A DNA stretch of 56,415 nucleotides from Alteribacillus sp. YIM 98480 (GTDB lineage Bacteria > Bacillota > Bacilli > Bacillales > Marinococcaceae), in the NCBI RefSeq assembly GCF_009765375.1, contig NZ_VTOK01000021.1:1-56415 (forward strand). Reading direction: 5' to 3'. The position numbers and the translations under genes were made by a program. Positions 7,846 to 20,344 of this stretch are shown one piece after another (the first letter of the stretch is position 1; each line of letters opens with the position of its first letter). Under the pieces are notes generated by a model, which was not told the origin of the DNA, ran no database searches, and worked only from the letters and a program-made list of their open reading frames with translations.

Positions 7846-9642
7846 TTATTGTTCCAACCACCATTCGTGGGAATTATCCACGATTGTGTGAGGTTTTTTT
7901 GTAATACCATGTAAACTGCTGTTGTGAGCAAATACATTGTTCTCGGAATAAAGCGGGATTTCAGGAAGCTCTTCAGAAAATAACGCTGCCCATTCTGCAT
8001 ACTTTTTTTCTCTATACTCCAAATCGAATGCTTCAGGCGCCTGTTTTGCTTCTTGAATAAGTTTATCGCTTTCTTCATTATCCCAACGCAAATAATTATA
8101 AGCGGATTCAGACTCATGAAGAGGAGCCGGATCCGGATCACCAGAAGCAAGGCCCCACCCTGCCAAATACATGTCCCAATCGGTATTATTTTTTTCAAGT
8201 TCTACAAAGTGAGCAGATGCATCACGAGGATTGCGCAGATCAACCTTTAATCCTACATTTTCCAGGTTGTCTTTAATTATCGGAGCAGTATCTTCACGCA
8301 CTTTGTTTCCTGTAGGATAATCAAGATTTAACACAAACTCTTCTCCCTCCGGATTTTCGCGGAATCCGTCCTCGTTTGTGTCTTCATATCCTGCTTTATC
8401 AAGAAGTTCATTTGCCTTGTCTTCACTGTGTTCATATTGATGCACAGCATCCGAATCATAAGCCCAGGATGCTTCTGGGAAAGGAGCATTTAGAACTTGA
8501 CCGCTTCCATACAACAGCCCTTCAATGATGCCTTCCCGATTAATGGCATGTGCGATAGCTTGACGAAGTTCTTTATCCTGCACTTTGTCGTTTTGCTCCC
8601 ATGTGCTTTTATCTGTTACAGAATCATTTGGTCCACGATGATGTCGAAAGCCAAGATACTGATACCCTAGGTCTTGCTGTTCAAACATTGTAATATGTTC
8701 CATTTGTTCGACCGTTTCTATATCTGCTTTTGGCACACCGCCAGGATCTTTCACTAAGTCAAGCTCTCCATTTTCAAGCATTCCAGTCATAATTTCTTGA
8801 TCAATTACCTGCCACTGTATCCTATCGAGATAAGGTTCTCCTTTCCAATACTCCTCATGTTTTTCTAAAATGTACTGCTCTCCATCCTCCATCTCAGTTA
8901 ATTTAAATGGCCCTGTACCTATCACTTCGCCAGCATCCGTGGAGGCAGGATCTTCAGCCATATCTTCGACTGCTATATCAGAAAACACATGTTTAGGAAT
9001 TATCGGAAAACTTGTATTATAAAGTGCAGTTACATTCGGTTCTTTAAATGTAAAGGTGACCGTATAATCATCTTCGGCTTGAACACCTTCTAATTTATCA
9101 GCTTCACCAGCTGTATATTCTTCATATCCTACTAGCTTATTTACAAATTCTGTTCGTAATCCGCCTGAATTAATGTACTCCGGGTCTGCCATAGAGGTAA
9201 AAGTAAATACGACGTCATCTGCGGTAAATGGTTCTCCATCATGCCAAGTTACGTCTTCTTCAAGAAAATAAGTAATCTCCGTCTGGTCCTCATTAAACTT
9301 CCAATCATGAGCTAATTCCGGGGTGAATTCCAGGTTTTCGTCCTGGGCTACTAAAAAATCATGTGTAAAAGACAATATATTGTTTTCATATGCATCTTCA
9401 TAAAAAATTGGATTAAATTGTCCTCCCGGCGCTGAATACATTGCGGCTGTAATGGTTCCGCCATGTTGCGGCTCCCCGCTTGGTTCTTCCACCGTTTCTT
9501 CTTTTATTTCTGTCGGATCTTCGCCTTCAGCTGCATCTGTCTCTTCTTCTTCGATTGGTTCATCTTCCCCTGTGCAAGCTGAAAGGATAAATCCAAAGGA
9601 AAACAGAGAAATGAAAATAAACTGCAAACTTTGCTTTTTCAT
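7846..9642 (-). CDS. appA: Peptide-binding lipoprotein of the App/Opp transporter
   Basis: This is the 598-residue extracellular solute-binding protein (SBP family 5) that captures oligopeptides. It has a lipoprotein signal with lipobox LSAC (Cys23), followed by an extremely acidic linker of about 35 residues (Glu/Asp-rich). The mature domain shows typical SBP_bac_5 features: FTHDFLVAQDENLEFTPELAHDW, TWHDGEPFTADDVVFT, GTGPFKL, and LRQAIAHAINREGI. The acidic linker and surface fit a salt- or alkali-adapted organism. The order appD-appF-appA-appB-appC equals the B. subtilis app operon, so AppA is the best name; the ligand cannot be told. Confidence 0.92.
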   Translation of the reverse strand: MKKQSLQFIFISLFSFGFILSACTGEDEPIEEEETDAAEGEDPTEIKEETVEEPSGEPQHGGTITAAMYSAPGGQFNPIFYEDAYENNILSFTHDFLVAQDENLEFTPELAHDWKFNEDQTEITYFLEEDVTWHDGEPFTADDVVFTFTSMADPEYINSGGLRTEFVNKLVGYEEYTAGEADKLEGVQAEDDYTVTFTFKEPNVTALYNTSFPIIPKHVFSDIAVEDMAEDPASTDAGEVIGTGPFKLTEMEDGEQYILEKHEEYWKGEPYLDRIQWQVIDQEIMTGMLENGELDLVKDPGGVPKADIETVEQMEHITMFEQQDLGYQYLGFRHHRGPNDSVTDKSTWEQNDKVQDKELRQAIAHAINREGIIEGLLYGSGQVLNAPFPEASWAYDSDAVHQYEHSEDKANELLDKAGYEDTNEDGFRENPEGEEFVLNLDYPTGNKVREDTAPIIKDNLENVGLKVDLRNPRDASAHFVELEKNNTDWDMYLAGWGLASGDPDPAPLHESESAYNYLRWDNEESDKLIQEAKQAPEAFDLEYREKKYAEWAALFSEELPEIPLYSENNVFAHNSSLHGITKKPHTIVDNSHEWWLEQ

Positions 9643-9715
9643 TTTATTACCCCCTTAATCTTTTCAGTAGAAAAACTTGGCTTTTCCTCCTTTTTTGACG
9701 TAAGATTTTCTGTTT

Positions 9716-10747
9716 TCATCGCTGAACGTCATATTCTGTATATAGATGACAGGCAACATAGTGATCATTACCCATATTTTTTAATTCAGGCCGTTCTATT
9801 GTACAACGATTATGTGATTCCGGACATCTAGTGTGAAAAGGACAGCCAGAAGGTGGATTTGATGGACTAGGCATATTTCTTTCGAGCTTTACCTTTTCTC
9901 GTTTTCTATCTACACCTGGAACACTTGCAATAAGTGCTTTTGTATAAGGGTGAAGCGGCTCTTTGTACAATGAATGCTTCGGAGCCATCTCTGCAATTCT
10001 GCCTAAATACATAACTGCTATTCTGTCACACATGTGTTTTACAACGCTTAGATCATGAGAAATAAATAAATATGTAAGGTTTAACTTTATTTGCAATTCA
10101 CTCATTAAATGAAGAACTTGCGACTGTACAGAAACATCTAGCAATGAGACAGGTTCATCTCCAATAACTAATGCAGGACGGGGAGAGAGGGCACGGGCAA
10201 TTCCAATTCTCTGGCGCTGTCCTCCGGAAAACTCATGCGGGTATTTAAACCGAGTGTCTTCACCAAGTCCTACAGTGCCCAGAAGCTCAATGACCCGGTT
10301 TTGTCGTTCCTTTTTTGTCAATCTATCATGCAAAATGAGCGGCTCTTCAATTAAATCTCCAACGCTCATTCTAGGGTTAAGTGAACTATACGGATCTTGA
10401 TATATCATTTGCATGTTCTTTCGATAAGGACGGATTTTTCGTTGAGAATAGCTGGTAATGTCTTTGCCATTAAAAATGATTCTGCCTTCCGTAGGATTAA
10501 GCAGTTTTAAAATTAAGCGGCCAAGTGTTGACTTTCCAGATCCTGACTCTCCAACGAGACCAAGTGTTTCACCTTGATAAATGCTTAACGTTACGTCTTC
10601 CACTGCCTTTACGTGTCCAATTGTCCTTTTTAAAATGCCGCCTTTCACAGGGAAGTATTTTTTGAGATTTTTCACCTCTACTAATTTATCTTTTGTCTCT
10701 GATGATGTAAGAGAATTAGTTTGTGTTTCGCTGTTCATGATTGTCAC
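9716..10747 (-). CDS. appF: Oligopeptide ABC transporter ATP-binding protein, AppF/OppF type
   Basis: This is the second ATPase of the importer. It has Walker [10 protein letters not shown], the ABC signature [15 protein letters not shown], Walker [15 protein letters not shown] and the H-loop ISHDLSVV. Note LLD where most homologues have ALD. The C-terminal oligo_HPY extension has four cysteines ([15 protein letters not shown] ... ACH) that in this family can bind an iron-sulfur cluster. The frame overlaps the end of appD. GTG at 10745-10747 is 12 bp from GGAGG and is chosen; ATG at 10736-10738 is the alternative. Translational coupling to appD is likely. Confidence 0.92.
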   Translation of the reverse strand: MTIMNSETQTNSLTSSETKDKLVEVKNLKKYFPVKGGILKRTIGHVKAVEDVTLSIYQGETLGLVGESGSGKSTLGRLILKLLNPTEGRIIFNGKDITSYSQRKIRPYRKNMQMIYQDPYSSLNPRMSVGDLIEEPLILHDRLTKKERQNRVIELLGTVGLGEDTRFKYPHEFSGGQRQRIGIARALSPRPALVIGDEPVSLLDVSVQSQVLHLMSELQIKLNLTYLFISHDLSVVKHMCDRIAVMYLGRIAEMAPKHSLYKEPLHPYTKALIASVPGVDRKREKVKLERNMPSPSNPPSGCPFHTRCPESHNRCTIERPELKNMGNDHYVACHLYTEYDVQR

Positions 10748-11738
10748 AGGGTCTAGTCTCCTCCCCTCTATACAGAATACACCGAACCTCGTGATCATTG
10801 CTGCTTTCTATTAGTTCAGGTACTGTTTTTGTACAAGCTTCTATAGCATGCTTACATCTTGGTGCAAATCGGCATCCTTTTGGAAAAGCGTGGGAAGGCG
10901 GTACCGTTCCTTGAATAGACTCTAGTCTTTCTTGTTCAACTTCTATTCTGGGTACACTTGCTAAAAGTCCAATCGTGTAAGGATGCTTTGGATTACGGAA
11001 CAATTCTTTCACTGAAGCTTTTTCGACAATTTGGCCGCCATACATCACCATCACTTTATCTGCCGCTTCGGAAACGACTCCAATATCGTGGGTAATCATA
11101 AGAACGGCCGAATTTGTTTGATCCTTCAGTTCTGTCATCAGACCAAGAATTTGTGATTGAATGGTAACATCAAGAGCAGTGGTCGGTTCATCTGCAATAA
11201 TCAGTTTCGGATCACAAGACATAGCGATAGCAATGACTACCCTTTGTACCATTCCTCCTGATAATTGATGGGGATACATCTTTACTATTTGGTCTGCATT
11301 GGGCAGACCTGCCATTACTAATAATTCGACAGCTTTTTTGTATGCTTCTTTTTTCTTCATTTTCTTATGTTTTCTTAATGGTTCAGCTATTTGCATACCT
11401 ATTGTAAACACAGGATTCAAAGAAGAATGAGGATCTTGAAATATCATTCCAATCTCATTGCCTCGCACCTTTTCCATTTGCTTTTCGGAAAGCTTAAGTA
11501 ATTCTTTTCCCTCAAGCTTAATGGATCCTTCTACAATTTTGCCGGACGGTTCTGGAATAAGTCGCATAATCGACATAGATGTCATACTTTTTCCGCTTCC
11601 TGATTCTCCGACTAAGGCTGTTGTTTCTCCTTTATGTATAACAAAGTCCACTCCATCGACCGCTTTCGCTTGCTTCTTGTTTTCAAGTGTAATATAGGTT
11701 TTTAATCCATTCACCTCAAGCAGCGGCTCATTTTTCAT
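10716..11738 (-). CDS. appD: Oligopeptide ABC transporter ATP-binding protein, AppD/OppD type
   Basis: This is the first ATPase of the importer. It has Walker [10 protein letters not shown], signature LSGGMVQRVVIAIAM, Walker B LIIADEPTTALD and H-loop ITHDIGVV. The oligo_HPY tail carries four cysteines (GCRFAPRCKHAIEAC ... RC). The protein has 340 residues from the ATG at 11736-11738, preceded by GGGGTG; another ATG 15 bp upstream is possible. It starts 46 bp after the Lrp-like gene on the same strand. This suggests that regulator and transporter are cotranscribed from the promoter at 12349-12377. Confidence 0.92.
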   Translation of the reverse strand: MKNEPLLEVNGLKTYITLENKKQAKAVDGVDFVIHKGETTALVGESGSGKSMTSMSIMRLIPEPSGKIVEGSIKLEGKELLKLSEKQMEKVRGNEIGMIFQDPHSSLNPVFTIGMQIAEPLRKHKKMKKKEAYKKAVELLVMAGLPNADQIVKMYPHQLSGGMVQRVVIAIAMSCDPKLIIADEPTTALDVTIQSQILGLMTELKDQTNSAVLMITHDIGVVSEAADKVMVMYGGQIVEKASVKELFRNPKHPYTIGLLASVPRIEVEQERLESIQGTVPPSHAFPKGCRFAPRCKHAIEACTKTVPELIESSNDHEVRCILYRGEETRPCDNHEQRNTN

Positions 11739-11783
11739 ATACACACCCCGCATATTTATCGTTTCCTGTTTTTACATGATTTT

Positions 11784-12245
11784 CTATGGGAGTATATAAG
11801 AAAACGAATCTTTGTACTGTTTTAATTCGACATTTACATCCGCATTTAAAATTCCGTCAATCTGCGATAATTCTGTATTGACAAATTGGACTAAATCCTC
11901 ATTATTCCTGAAGTAAGCTTGTATAATTAAATCATGTTTTCCTGAAAAAGCACCTATAAATCGAACTTCTGAATAGGTATTCAAGCATTCAGCTATATCT
12001 TCTTGCTTTCCTAATTTTGTCGATAAACCTATAATCGCTTGAACTTTCAGTCCTACTTTGTTTGGATTTGTATGGATAATAAATTCAAACACGTTGTTTT
12101 TCAACATTTTATTAATACGTGAACGCACAGTACCTTCACTAACGTCAAGAAAACGAGCTATTTCACTATAAGAACGTTTCCCGTTTTCTTGAAGATAACC
12201 TAAAATTAAGAGATCAGTTTGGTCTAAAGTCTTCATATACCTCAC
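11784..12245 (-). CDS. Lrp/AsnC-family transcriptional regulator
   Basis: The 153-residue protein has an N-terminal winged helix-turn-helix (residues about 6-52; LDQTDLLILGYLQENGKRSYSEIA in two parts, SEGTVRSRINKML) and a C-terminal RAM/ligand-binding domain (about 70-145; GAFSGKHDLIIQAYF). Lrp proteins are octamers or dimers that sense amino acids and control transport or metabolism. The GTG start is preceded by AAGGA; an ATG 9 bp inside is possible. It is first in line with appDFABC and probably tunes peptide uptake to amino-acid supply; that role is inferred from position only. Confidence 0.9.
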   Translation of the reverse strand: MRYMKTLDQTDLLILGYLQENGKRSYSEIARFLDVSEGTVRSRINKMLKNNVFEFIIHTNPNKVGLKVQAIIGLSTKLGKQEDIAECLNTYSEVRFIGAFSGKHDLIIQAYFRNNEDLVQFVNTELSQIDGILNADVNVELKQYKDSFSYILP

Positions 12246-12348
12246 TTCATTTCCTTACTATTTTAAGAATCTCTTTGTATTTTTTACGAAAAAAATAGGT
12301 ATCTAGACTGTTTGTTAATAAATTCGTAAAATACCTGCAATCAAAGTT

Positions 12349-12377
12349 ATTATAAGTAATTATAATATATATTGCAA
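12349..12377 (-). promoter_or_regulatory. Promoter of the lrp-like/app transcription unit
   Basis: On the minus strand TTGCAA (12372-12377) and TATAAT (12349-12354) are spaced by 17 bp, within a very AT-rich stretch about 105 bp upstream of the regulator. The surrounding 12246-12508 has no gene and may hold operator sites for the Lrp-like protein. Confidence 0.65.
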
Positions 12378-12508
12378 TCCAGTTTTCAGTTTTTTTCGAA
12401 TCTTTATTTTATATACACTTAAAATTTTCCCATTAAATTCAATCATTTCAACCTATTCCACAAAATCGGGTGCCCTTAAATTTTACAAATACTTAACCGT
12501 ACAGAAAA

Positions 12509-12552
12509 AGTAAAAAGAAGGCAGTTATACATACCCGCCTTCTTTTTTCTTC
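12509..12552 (-). terminator. Rho-independent terminator after serS (works on both strands)
   Basis: GAAGGC and GCCTTC form the stem. The hairpin is flanked by A-runs and T-runs on both sides, so it can end serS on the minus strand. Confidence 0.85.
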
Positions 12553-12555
12553 GTT

Positions 12556-13854
<1,299 letters not shown>

Positions 13855-13930
13855 CTATAATTCCATTAGAGAAGGCGGCTGGCCATACTATGGTGAAGGT
13901 GAGTTCACCGATTGTCTTACCTATACATTC

Positions 13931-14160
13931 ATAAAAAAACCCGTCCCTTCTCTCACAGGGACGGGTTTCACCCGCGTTACCACCCAATTTGCAAAGATTT
14001 AATCTCTGCCTCTTTGGATCCTGTAACGCGGATGAAACGGAGAGAACTACTTATTTTCACTCTCTCGCTCAGAGCAGGATTCATTGCATTCTGCAGCCGG
14101 TTCACACCAACCACCGGCTCTCTGGGTGTCAGAAATGCAATTACTATTGCTCCTCAACGC
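13931..14160 (-). promoter_or_regulatory. Serine T-box riboswitch in the serS leader
   Basis: The minus strand between pdxT and serS holds a T-box leader that senses uncharged tRNA-Ser. The T-box GGGTGGTAACGCGGG lies at about 13973-13987. It is followed by a strong terminator (AAACCCGTCCC paired with GGGACGGGTTT, then T-run, 13932-13967). Upstream a long stem I region contains GAATCCTGC, where TCC would be the serine specifier codon. The UGGU of the T-box can pair with the GCCA end of tRNA-Ser through a wobble at the discriminator. When tRNA-Ser is uncharged the antiterminator should form and serS is expressed. Confidence 0.92.
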
Positions 14161-14163
14161 TTT

Positions 14164-14769
14164 TTATGTCAATGCCATTGAATCAGCAGCTGCTTCTTTT
14201 GATTCTCTTACCATTTGTACAAAATATTGATGAAACCGTGCATCCTCTGTTAATTCAGGATGAAACGAACAAGCCAATAAATGATTCTGTCTGGCAGCGA
14301 CAATTTCTCCTTCAAACTCGGAAAGAATTTCTACTTCTTTTCCTACTCCGGTAATAAGGGGAGCACGAATAAATACTGCTTCGACATCTTCTCCTACATC
14401 TTTGACGGAAATCTTTGTTTCAAAACTTTCCCGCTGCCGGCCAAAAGCATTCCTTTGCACTTCCATATCCATTAATTGCAAGTGGCTTTGTGTTTCACCT
14501 TTAATGTCTTCAGCCATTAAAATTAAACCAGCACAAGTACCAAAAATCGGTTTCCCCGCTTCAGAAAACTGGCGAAGCGGTTCAAAAAAGCCATATTTAT
14601 TAACTAAACGGCGCATAGTTGTACTCTCTCCGCCGGGAAACACTAAACCATCAATTTTTTCCAGTTCTTCCACACGTTTTACTATCTTCACTTCCACATC
14701 AGGGGCATGTAAACAGTTAACATGTTCCCGAACAGCACCCTGTAACGCGAGTACTCCTATTTTTAACAT
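14164..14769 (-). CDS. pdxT: Pyridoxal 5'-phosphate synthase glutaminase subunit PdxT
   Basis: PdxT hydrolyses glutamine and channels ammonia to PdxS for direct PLP synthesis. The 201-residue class I amidotransferase has the nucleophile Cys79 (GTCAGLILMA) with His170 and Glu172 (SFHPELTED) completing the triad. The PGGEST oxyanion motif is at about 45-50. Start ATG follows GGAGGG. It is 43 bp after pdxS, and the two proteins form the 12+12 PLP synthase complex. The serS T-box begins directly after its stop. Confidence 0.97.
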   Translation of the reverse strand: MLKIGVLALQGAVREHVNCLHAPDVEVKIVKRVEELEKIDGLVFPGGESTTMRRLVNKYGFFEPLRQFSEAGKPIFGTCAGLILMAEDIKGETQSHLQLMDMEVQRNAFGRQRESFETKISVKDVGEDVEAVFIRAPLITGVGKEVEILSEFEGEIVAARQNHLLACSFHPELTEDARFHQYFVQMVRESKEAAADSMALT

Positions 14770-14812
14770 GGTTAACCCTCCTTCATGTTAAATTTGTTTA
14801 TTGAGGGCTCGT

Positions 14813-15697
14813 TTACCAGCCGCGGTCCTGCATACGTTCGGAAGGCTCAAGATTAGAAATCTCCATACCTTTCATTGCAGTACCAAGACCTTTAGACAGA
14901 CGTCCAATCAATTCATAATCTTCATAATGAGTTGTTGCTTCTACGATAGCTCGTGCAAATTTATCAGGCTGGTCTGATTTAAATATACCGGAGCCAACAA
15001 ATACACCGTCTGCTCCTAACTGCATCATCAACGCTGCATCTGACGGAGTAGCTACACCGCCAGCTGCAAAGTTTACGACAGGCAGCCTTCCGTTTTCTTT
15101 AATTTCAAGCAGCAATTCATAAGGAGCTCCCAAGTTTTTCGCTTCTGTCATTAATTCATCCTTTGATAATCCAGTGACTTTTTTCACTTGAGACTGCACC
15201 ATTCTCATATGACGTACAGCTTCTACAATATTTCCTGTCCCTGGCTCGCCTTTTGTTCTAAGCATGGAAGCACCTTCCCCAACACGTCGAAGCGCTTCGC
15301 CTAAATCACGGGCGCCGCACACGAAAGGTACAGTATATTCACTTTTATCTAGATGATAAACCTCATCGGCGGGAGTTAATACTTCACTTTCATCAATATA
15401 GTCTGCCCCAAGAGCTTCTAAAACTCTCGCCTCCACAATATGACCAATACGTGCCTTAGCCATTACTGGAATAGATACAGCACTCATCACTTCTTCTACA
15501 ATGGTTGGATCAGCCATGCGAGCTACTCCTCCAGCAGCACGAATATCTGCTGGTACACGCTCTAAAGCCATAACCGCTACAGCTCCAGCTTCTTCTGCAA
15601 TTTTTGCTTGTTCTGCATTTACAACGTCCATGATGACGCCGCCTTTTTGCATTTCTGCCATTCCACGTTTTACTCTGTCTGTTCCTCTGTCTGCCAT
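14813..15697 (-). CDS. pdxS: Pyridoxal 5'-phosphate synthase lyase subunit PdxS
   Basis: The 294-residue TIM-barrel enzyme makes PLP from ribose 5-phosphate, glyceraldehyde 3-phosphate and ammonia. Key residues are in place: Lys81 ([10 protein letters not shown]), which forms the Schiff base, and Lys149 ([10 protein letters not shown]). The phosphate-binding glycine loops GVATP and GSGIFKS are visible. Start ATG follows GGAGG. It lies between dacA and pdxT exactly as yaaD-yaaE in B. subtilis. No PdxR-type activator is seen nearby. Confidence 0.98.
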   Translation of the reverse strand: MADRGTDRVKRGMAEMQKGGVIMDVVNAEQAKIAEEAGAVAVMALERVPADIRAAGGVARMADPTIVEEVMSAVSIPVMAKARIGHIVEARVLEALGADYIDESEVLTPADEVYHLDKSEYTVPFVCGARDLGEALRRVGEGASMLRTKGEPGTGNIVEAVRHMRMVQSQVKKVTGLSKDELMTEAKNLGAPYELLLEIKENGRLPVVNFAAGGVATPSDAALMMQLGADGVFVGSGIFKSDQPDKFARAIVEATTHYEDYELIGRLSKGLGTAMKGMEISNLEPSERMQDRGW

Positions 15698-15884
15698 CTT
15701 TTATTCCTCCCGCATTATCGAAAAATATATTTATTAGTATTGTTTACCTGTAAATCACAAGAATATAGATTGGATTTTATTATGATAATTATTGTAACAC
15801 TACCTTTTCCGAGAATAAAGTACTATCCTCTTCTTTCCGGTTATTGCTGTTATGCTGTCACCCAATCTTTATTATTATCTGCTT
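15698..15884. other. Intergenic region dacA-pdxS
   Basis: This is 187 bp of AT-rich DNA upstream of pdxS on the minus strand. TACAAT at about 15790 could be a -10 element, but no good -35 stands opposite. No gene or terminator is evident. Confidence 0.4.
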
Positions 15885-17207
15885 TTAAAATAAACCTCTA
15901 ACAAAACTGGCTGCATTACTCCACACACTTCCAAAAAAACTGCCAATACCGCGAGCAGTCAATGCTAACCACCCTGCTTTTTCAACATCTTCATCCACGA
16001 CCAATGGCACTTGGTTGTTATCTGCCATGTTTTCTTGCAAGTAATTATTTCCTTCTTCATCCACTGTTACAGTTCCAACGACTGACCCCGATTCAATTGG
16101 TGCTTCTAACTGCCCCTCTTCATCGAGTAATTCTTCATCTAATGACACTACTGTTTTCATATTTTCTGCTTCTCCCTCTTCAACTAACACAGACAAAGAT
16201 TCACCTGCAGAGACAGTGACTTCATCTTCTTTTCCTTTTGTAACAGGAACTGTTTTTTGTTCTTCAAATTGGGCTCCTTCTGCGACAACTTCTTCAAAAG
16301 AGAAATCATCAAATCCATAATCAAGTAATTTAGCCGTTTCTTCAAAACGTGCTTCTCTTGATTCGGTTCGCATAACTACAGATATAAAACGAAGTCCATT
16401 TTTTTCAGCTGTTCCAGTAAAAGCATTACCAGCGAGGTCGGTAAAACCAGTTTTTAATCCATCCACACCTTCGTATGGCATGGGTCCCTCTGGAAGCATC
16501 CAGTTCCAATTTTGCATTTCTATGTAATCTTCTGTGCCTTCTTTAAATGTTTTTGCCGCAATACTTACTGTGTCAAGCACTTCTGGATAATCATTTAATA
16601 AATGGTACGTAAGGACAGCGGTAGCTCTTGCAGACATCATATTTTCAGCATCTGCTTCTGTTCCGTCTGGGTGAGCTCCGTTCATTGATTTATTATTAAG
16701 TCCAGTTGAATTAACGAACTCATATTCTTCCAAATCTAATTGTTCTGCTTTTTCATTCATCATATTTACAAAATTGCTTTCTGAACCGGCAACATGTTCT
16801 GCTAATGCCACCGTAGCCCCATTCGCAGAATAGATGGCCATTGCTTCATATAACTCTTGGACTGTATATGTTTCATCTTGCCGCAAAGGAACATTAGAAA
16901 GTGCCGTATCCAGTGACAGCTGCCGTACCTTATCGCTAATGTCCACTTCTTCATCCCAAGAAATTTCTCCATTATTAACCGCTTCATGAACTAAATACTC
17001 TGACATAATTTTAGTCATACTAGCCGGCGGCAAAATCAAATCTATATCGTTTTGATAAACAATTTTTCCAGTTTCTGCTTCTACTAAAATCGCAGAATCT
17101 GCTTCTAATTCAGGCTCTGCAGCTGACACTATATGCCCTGTCCCAAATAGAACGCTTAAACATACAGAAAAAATAACACTTTTTTTTATCCAATTCATTC
17201 TTTTCAA
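15885..17207 (-). CDS. dacA: D-alanyl-D-alanine carboxypeptidase (PBP5-type) DacA
   Basis: This is a low-molecular-weight penicillin-binding protein that trims the terminal D-Ala from peptidoglycan pentapeptides. It has 440 residues: a signal peptide (about 1-30), then the transpeptidase fold with SxxK (Ser63-Met-Thr-Lys66), SAN (about 126) and KTG (about 257; GLKTGFTDLAGN). A C-terminal beta-rich domain follows. The final amphipathic helix (LTARGIGSFFGSVWSN) anchors it to the membrane. The body is rich in Glu and Asp. The start is TTG with GGGGGTG upstream; an ATG three codons later is possible. It is placed between guaB and pdxS as in B. subtilis. Confidence 0.96.
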   Translation of the reverse strand: MKRMNWIKKSVIFSVCLSVLFGTGHIVSAAEPELEADSAILVEAETGKIVYQNDIDLILPPASMTKIMSEYLVHEAVNNGEISWDEEVDISDKVRQLSLDTALSNVPLRQDETYTVQELYEAMAIYSANGATVALAEHVAGSESNFVNMMNEKAEQLDLEEYEFVNSTGLNNKSMNGAHPDGTEADAENMMSARATAVLTYHLLNDYPEVLDTVSIAAKTFKEGTEDYIEMQNWNWMLPEGPMPYEGVDGLKTGFTDLAGNAFTGTAEKNGLRFISVVMRTESREARFEETAKLLDYGFDDFSFEEVVAEGAQFEEQKTVPVTKGKEDEVTVSAGESLSVLVEEGEAENMKTVVSLDEELLDEEGQLEAPIESGSVVGTVTVDEEGNNYLQENMADNNQVPLVVDEDVEKAGWLALTARGIGSFFGSVWSNAASFVRGLF

Positions 17208-17307
17208 ATTATTGCACCCCCACGGTCTTCTTGCACAAACGATATTTTATCATAGGTAGAAGTAAAAAAATAGATAGACATGAGACCTATTTCCTGTCTC
17301 CACCAAT

Positions 17308-17321
17308 ATTTCCCGGGAAAG
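17308..17321. promoter_or_regulatory. Candidate Noc-binding site (NBS)
   Basis: ATTTCCCGGGAAAG matches 13 of 14 positions of the palindromic Noc-binding site ATTTCCCGGGAAAT defined in B. subtilis. It lies in the dacA-guaB intergenic region. A Noc homologue is encoded at 37906-38769. I found no second such site in the window. Confidence 0.7.
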
Positions 17322-17420
17322 AAAAAAACTGCCTCAAAAGAAGATATTTCTGAGGTGTTGTCTCTCTTAAAAGAAAGACAACAACCTTCTTTATTCAGAA
17401 ATATCTTTTTGAGACAGTAA
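17321..17420 (-). terminator. Large bipartite terminator hairpin after guaB
   Basis: Two nested inverted repeats are present. The outer arms lie at 17328-17353 and 17395-17418 (about 24 bp, sharing AGATATTTCTGA, with one G-T pair and a 2-nt bulge). The inner hairpin is TGTTGTCT/AGACAACA (17356-17363 and 17376-17383). On the minus strand the structure ends in TTTTTTTC, so it terminates guaB. The stem is far longer than usual for a terminator. Confidence 0.85.
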
Positions 17421-17437
17421 CTAATTATAGGCTGGTC

Positions 17438-19309
<1,872 letters not shown>

Positions 19310-20251
19310 ATGCATACAGATTTTTTTTCTTATTACTCTCCTTTCGAATCACAAGAAGTACTGCGCCGCTGGCTATTACAAAGCTATCAGCTTCGGCCTG
19401 CTTTTAAAGAGGAGGCCTATACTTGGAGCTACCAAAATACCTCTGTTTTTCATTATGAATGGCTAATTGGAAGAAATTATTGGATGGAAGGTATCAATTC
19501 TTCTTTATTGATAAAACCTCTGCTTCTTTTTTATGGACTTACCCACTTGTTAAAAGGTCTTGTTTTAATAGAAGACCCACGTTATCCTGCTTCCGTTGAA
19601 GTTTTAGCGCATGGAGTTACGGCAAGAAAAAGAAAAAAGAAAGGGTATACCTTTTTGGAAGATGAAATCAAGATTCAAAAAAGAGGTTTTTTCCCTCATT
19701 TTTCAAATTATCTGTTTCACGTGGAACATTTACCAGGAGAAAAATGGAAAATGAATGAATTGCTTTTGCTCATTGATGGCATGGCCTCCCTCTATTTTAA
19801 AGTGAGGGGAACAGAGGATTTGTATAAAGTGTATATAGAAGATTCATTTTTCACTATACAAACAAGCAAACAAATTCAAAGAGAAGACGCTGAACTATTT
19901 TCTAAAGCGCTTGAAAACATAAACATATCTACTGACCATGTCACTAACATAAGTGATTCATCTATTACTTTTAAAGTGAAATCAATCACCAATGATCAAA
20001 AATCTCTACTTTTAAAGCACAATAATCAACTCTACCTGCCACCTTCATTTCCATCTAAATACTGCTGTCTACCTGAGTTGTGCTTACATTACTTACTGTT
20101 ATATAACTTAAGTATGATTTGCAGATATGAAGGAGAATGGTGGGGAGAGGTGATTTCACAACAATTTTCAGAGGATTTCCCCATGATCAAAACATATTTA
20201 ACCATTGCTGGTGAAAAAGTTCCTTCTCTTTTCCAATCTTTCTTTGTCTAG
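19310..20251 (+). CDS. yaaC: YaaC family protein, function unknown
   Basis: The protein has about 313 residues and is neither secreted nor membrane-bound. It resembles the YaaC family found between guaB and gyrA in Bacilli; its biochemical role is unknown. Visible features are an N-terminal aromatic segment (FFSYYSPFES, LRRWL), a basic patch ARKRKKKGYTF and a C-terminal stretch rich in Leu, Cys and Tyr. The ATG at 19310 is 13 bp from AAAGGAGG; upstream TTG starts in the same frame are alternatives. It runs against the direction of replication. The gene contains a parS site (19713-19728), as does B. subtilis yaaC. Confidence 0.85.
   Translation: MHTDFFSYYSPFESQEVLRRWLLQSYQLRPAFKEEAYTWSYQNTSVFHYEWLIGRNYWMEGINSSLLIKPLLLFYGLTHLLKGLVLIEDPRYPASVEVLAHGVTARKRKKKGYTFLEDEIKIQKRGFFPHFSNYLFHVEHLPGEKWKMNELLLLIDGMASLYFKVRGTEDLYKVYIEDSFFTIQTSKQIQREDAELFSKALENINISTDHVTNISDSSITFKVKSITNDQKSLLLKHNNQLYLPPSFPSKYCCLPELCLHYLLLYNLSMICRYEGEWWGEVISQQFSEDFPMIKTYLTIAGEKVPSLFQSFFV
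19713..19728. promoter_or_regulatory. parS site within yaaC
   Basis: TGTTTCACGTGGAACA is the reverse complement of TGTTCCACGTGAAACA, a full match to the Bacillus parS consensus TGTTNCACGTGAAACA. Spo0J (ParB) nucleates here. The location inside yaaC is the same as one of the B. subtilis parS sites. Confidence 0.93.
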
Positions 20252-20344
20252 CAAAAAGGATAAGTAAAGCTACGTAATCATGTTGGAAACATATGTTGAC
20301 TTAAATACTACCGTTTTGCTTACCTGTAACTTTTATTAAAAACG

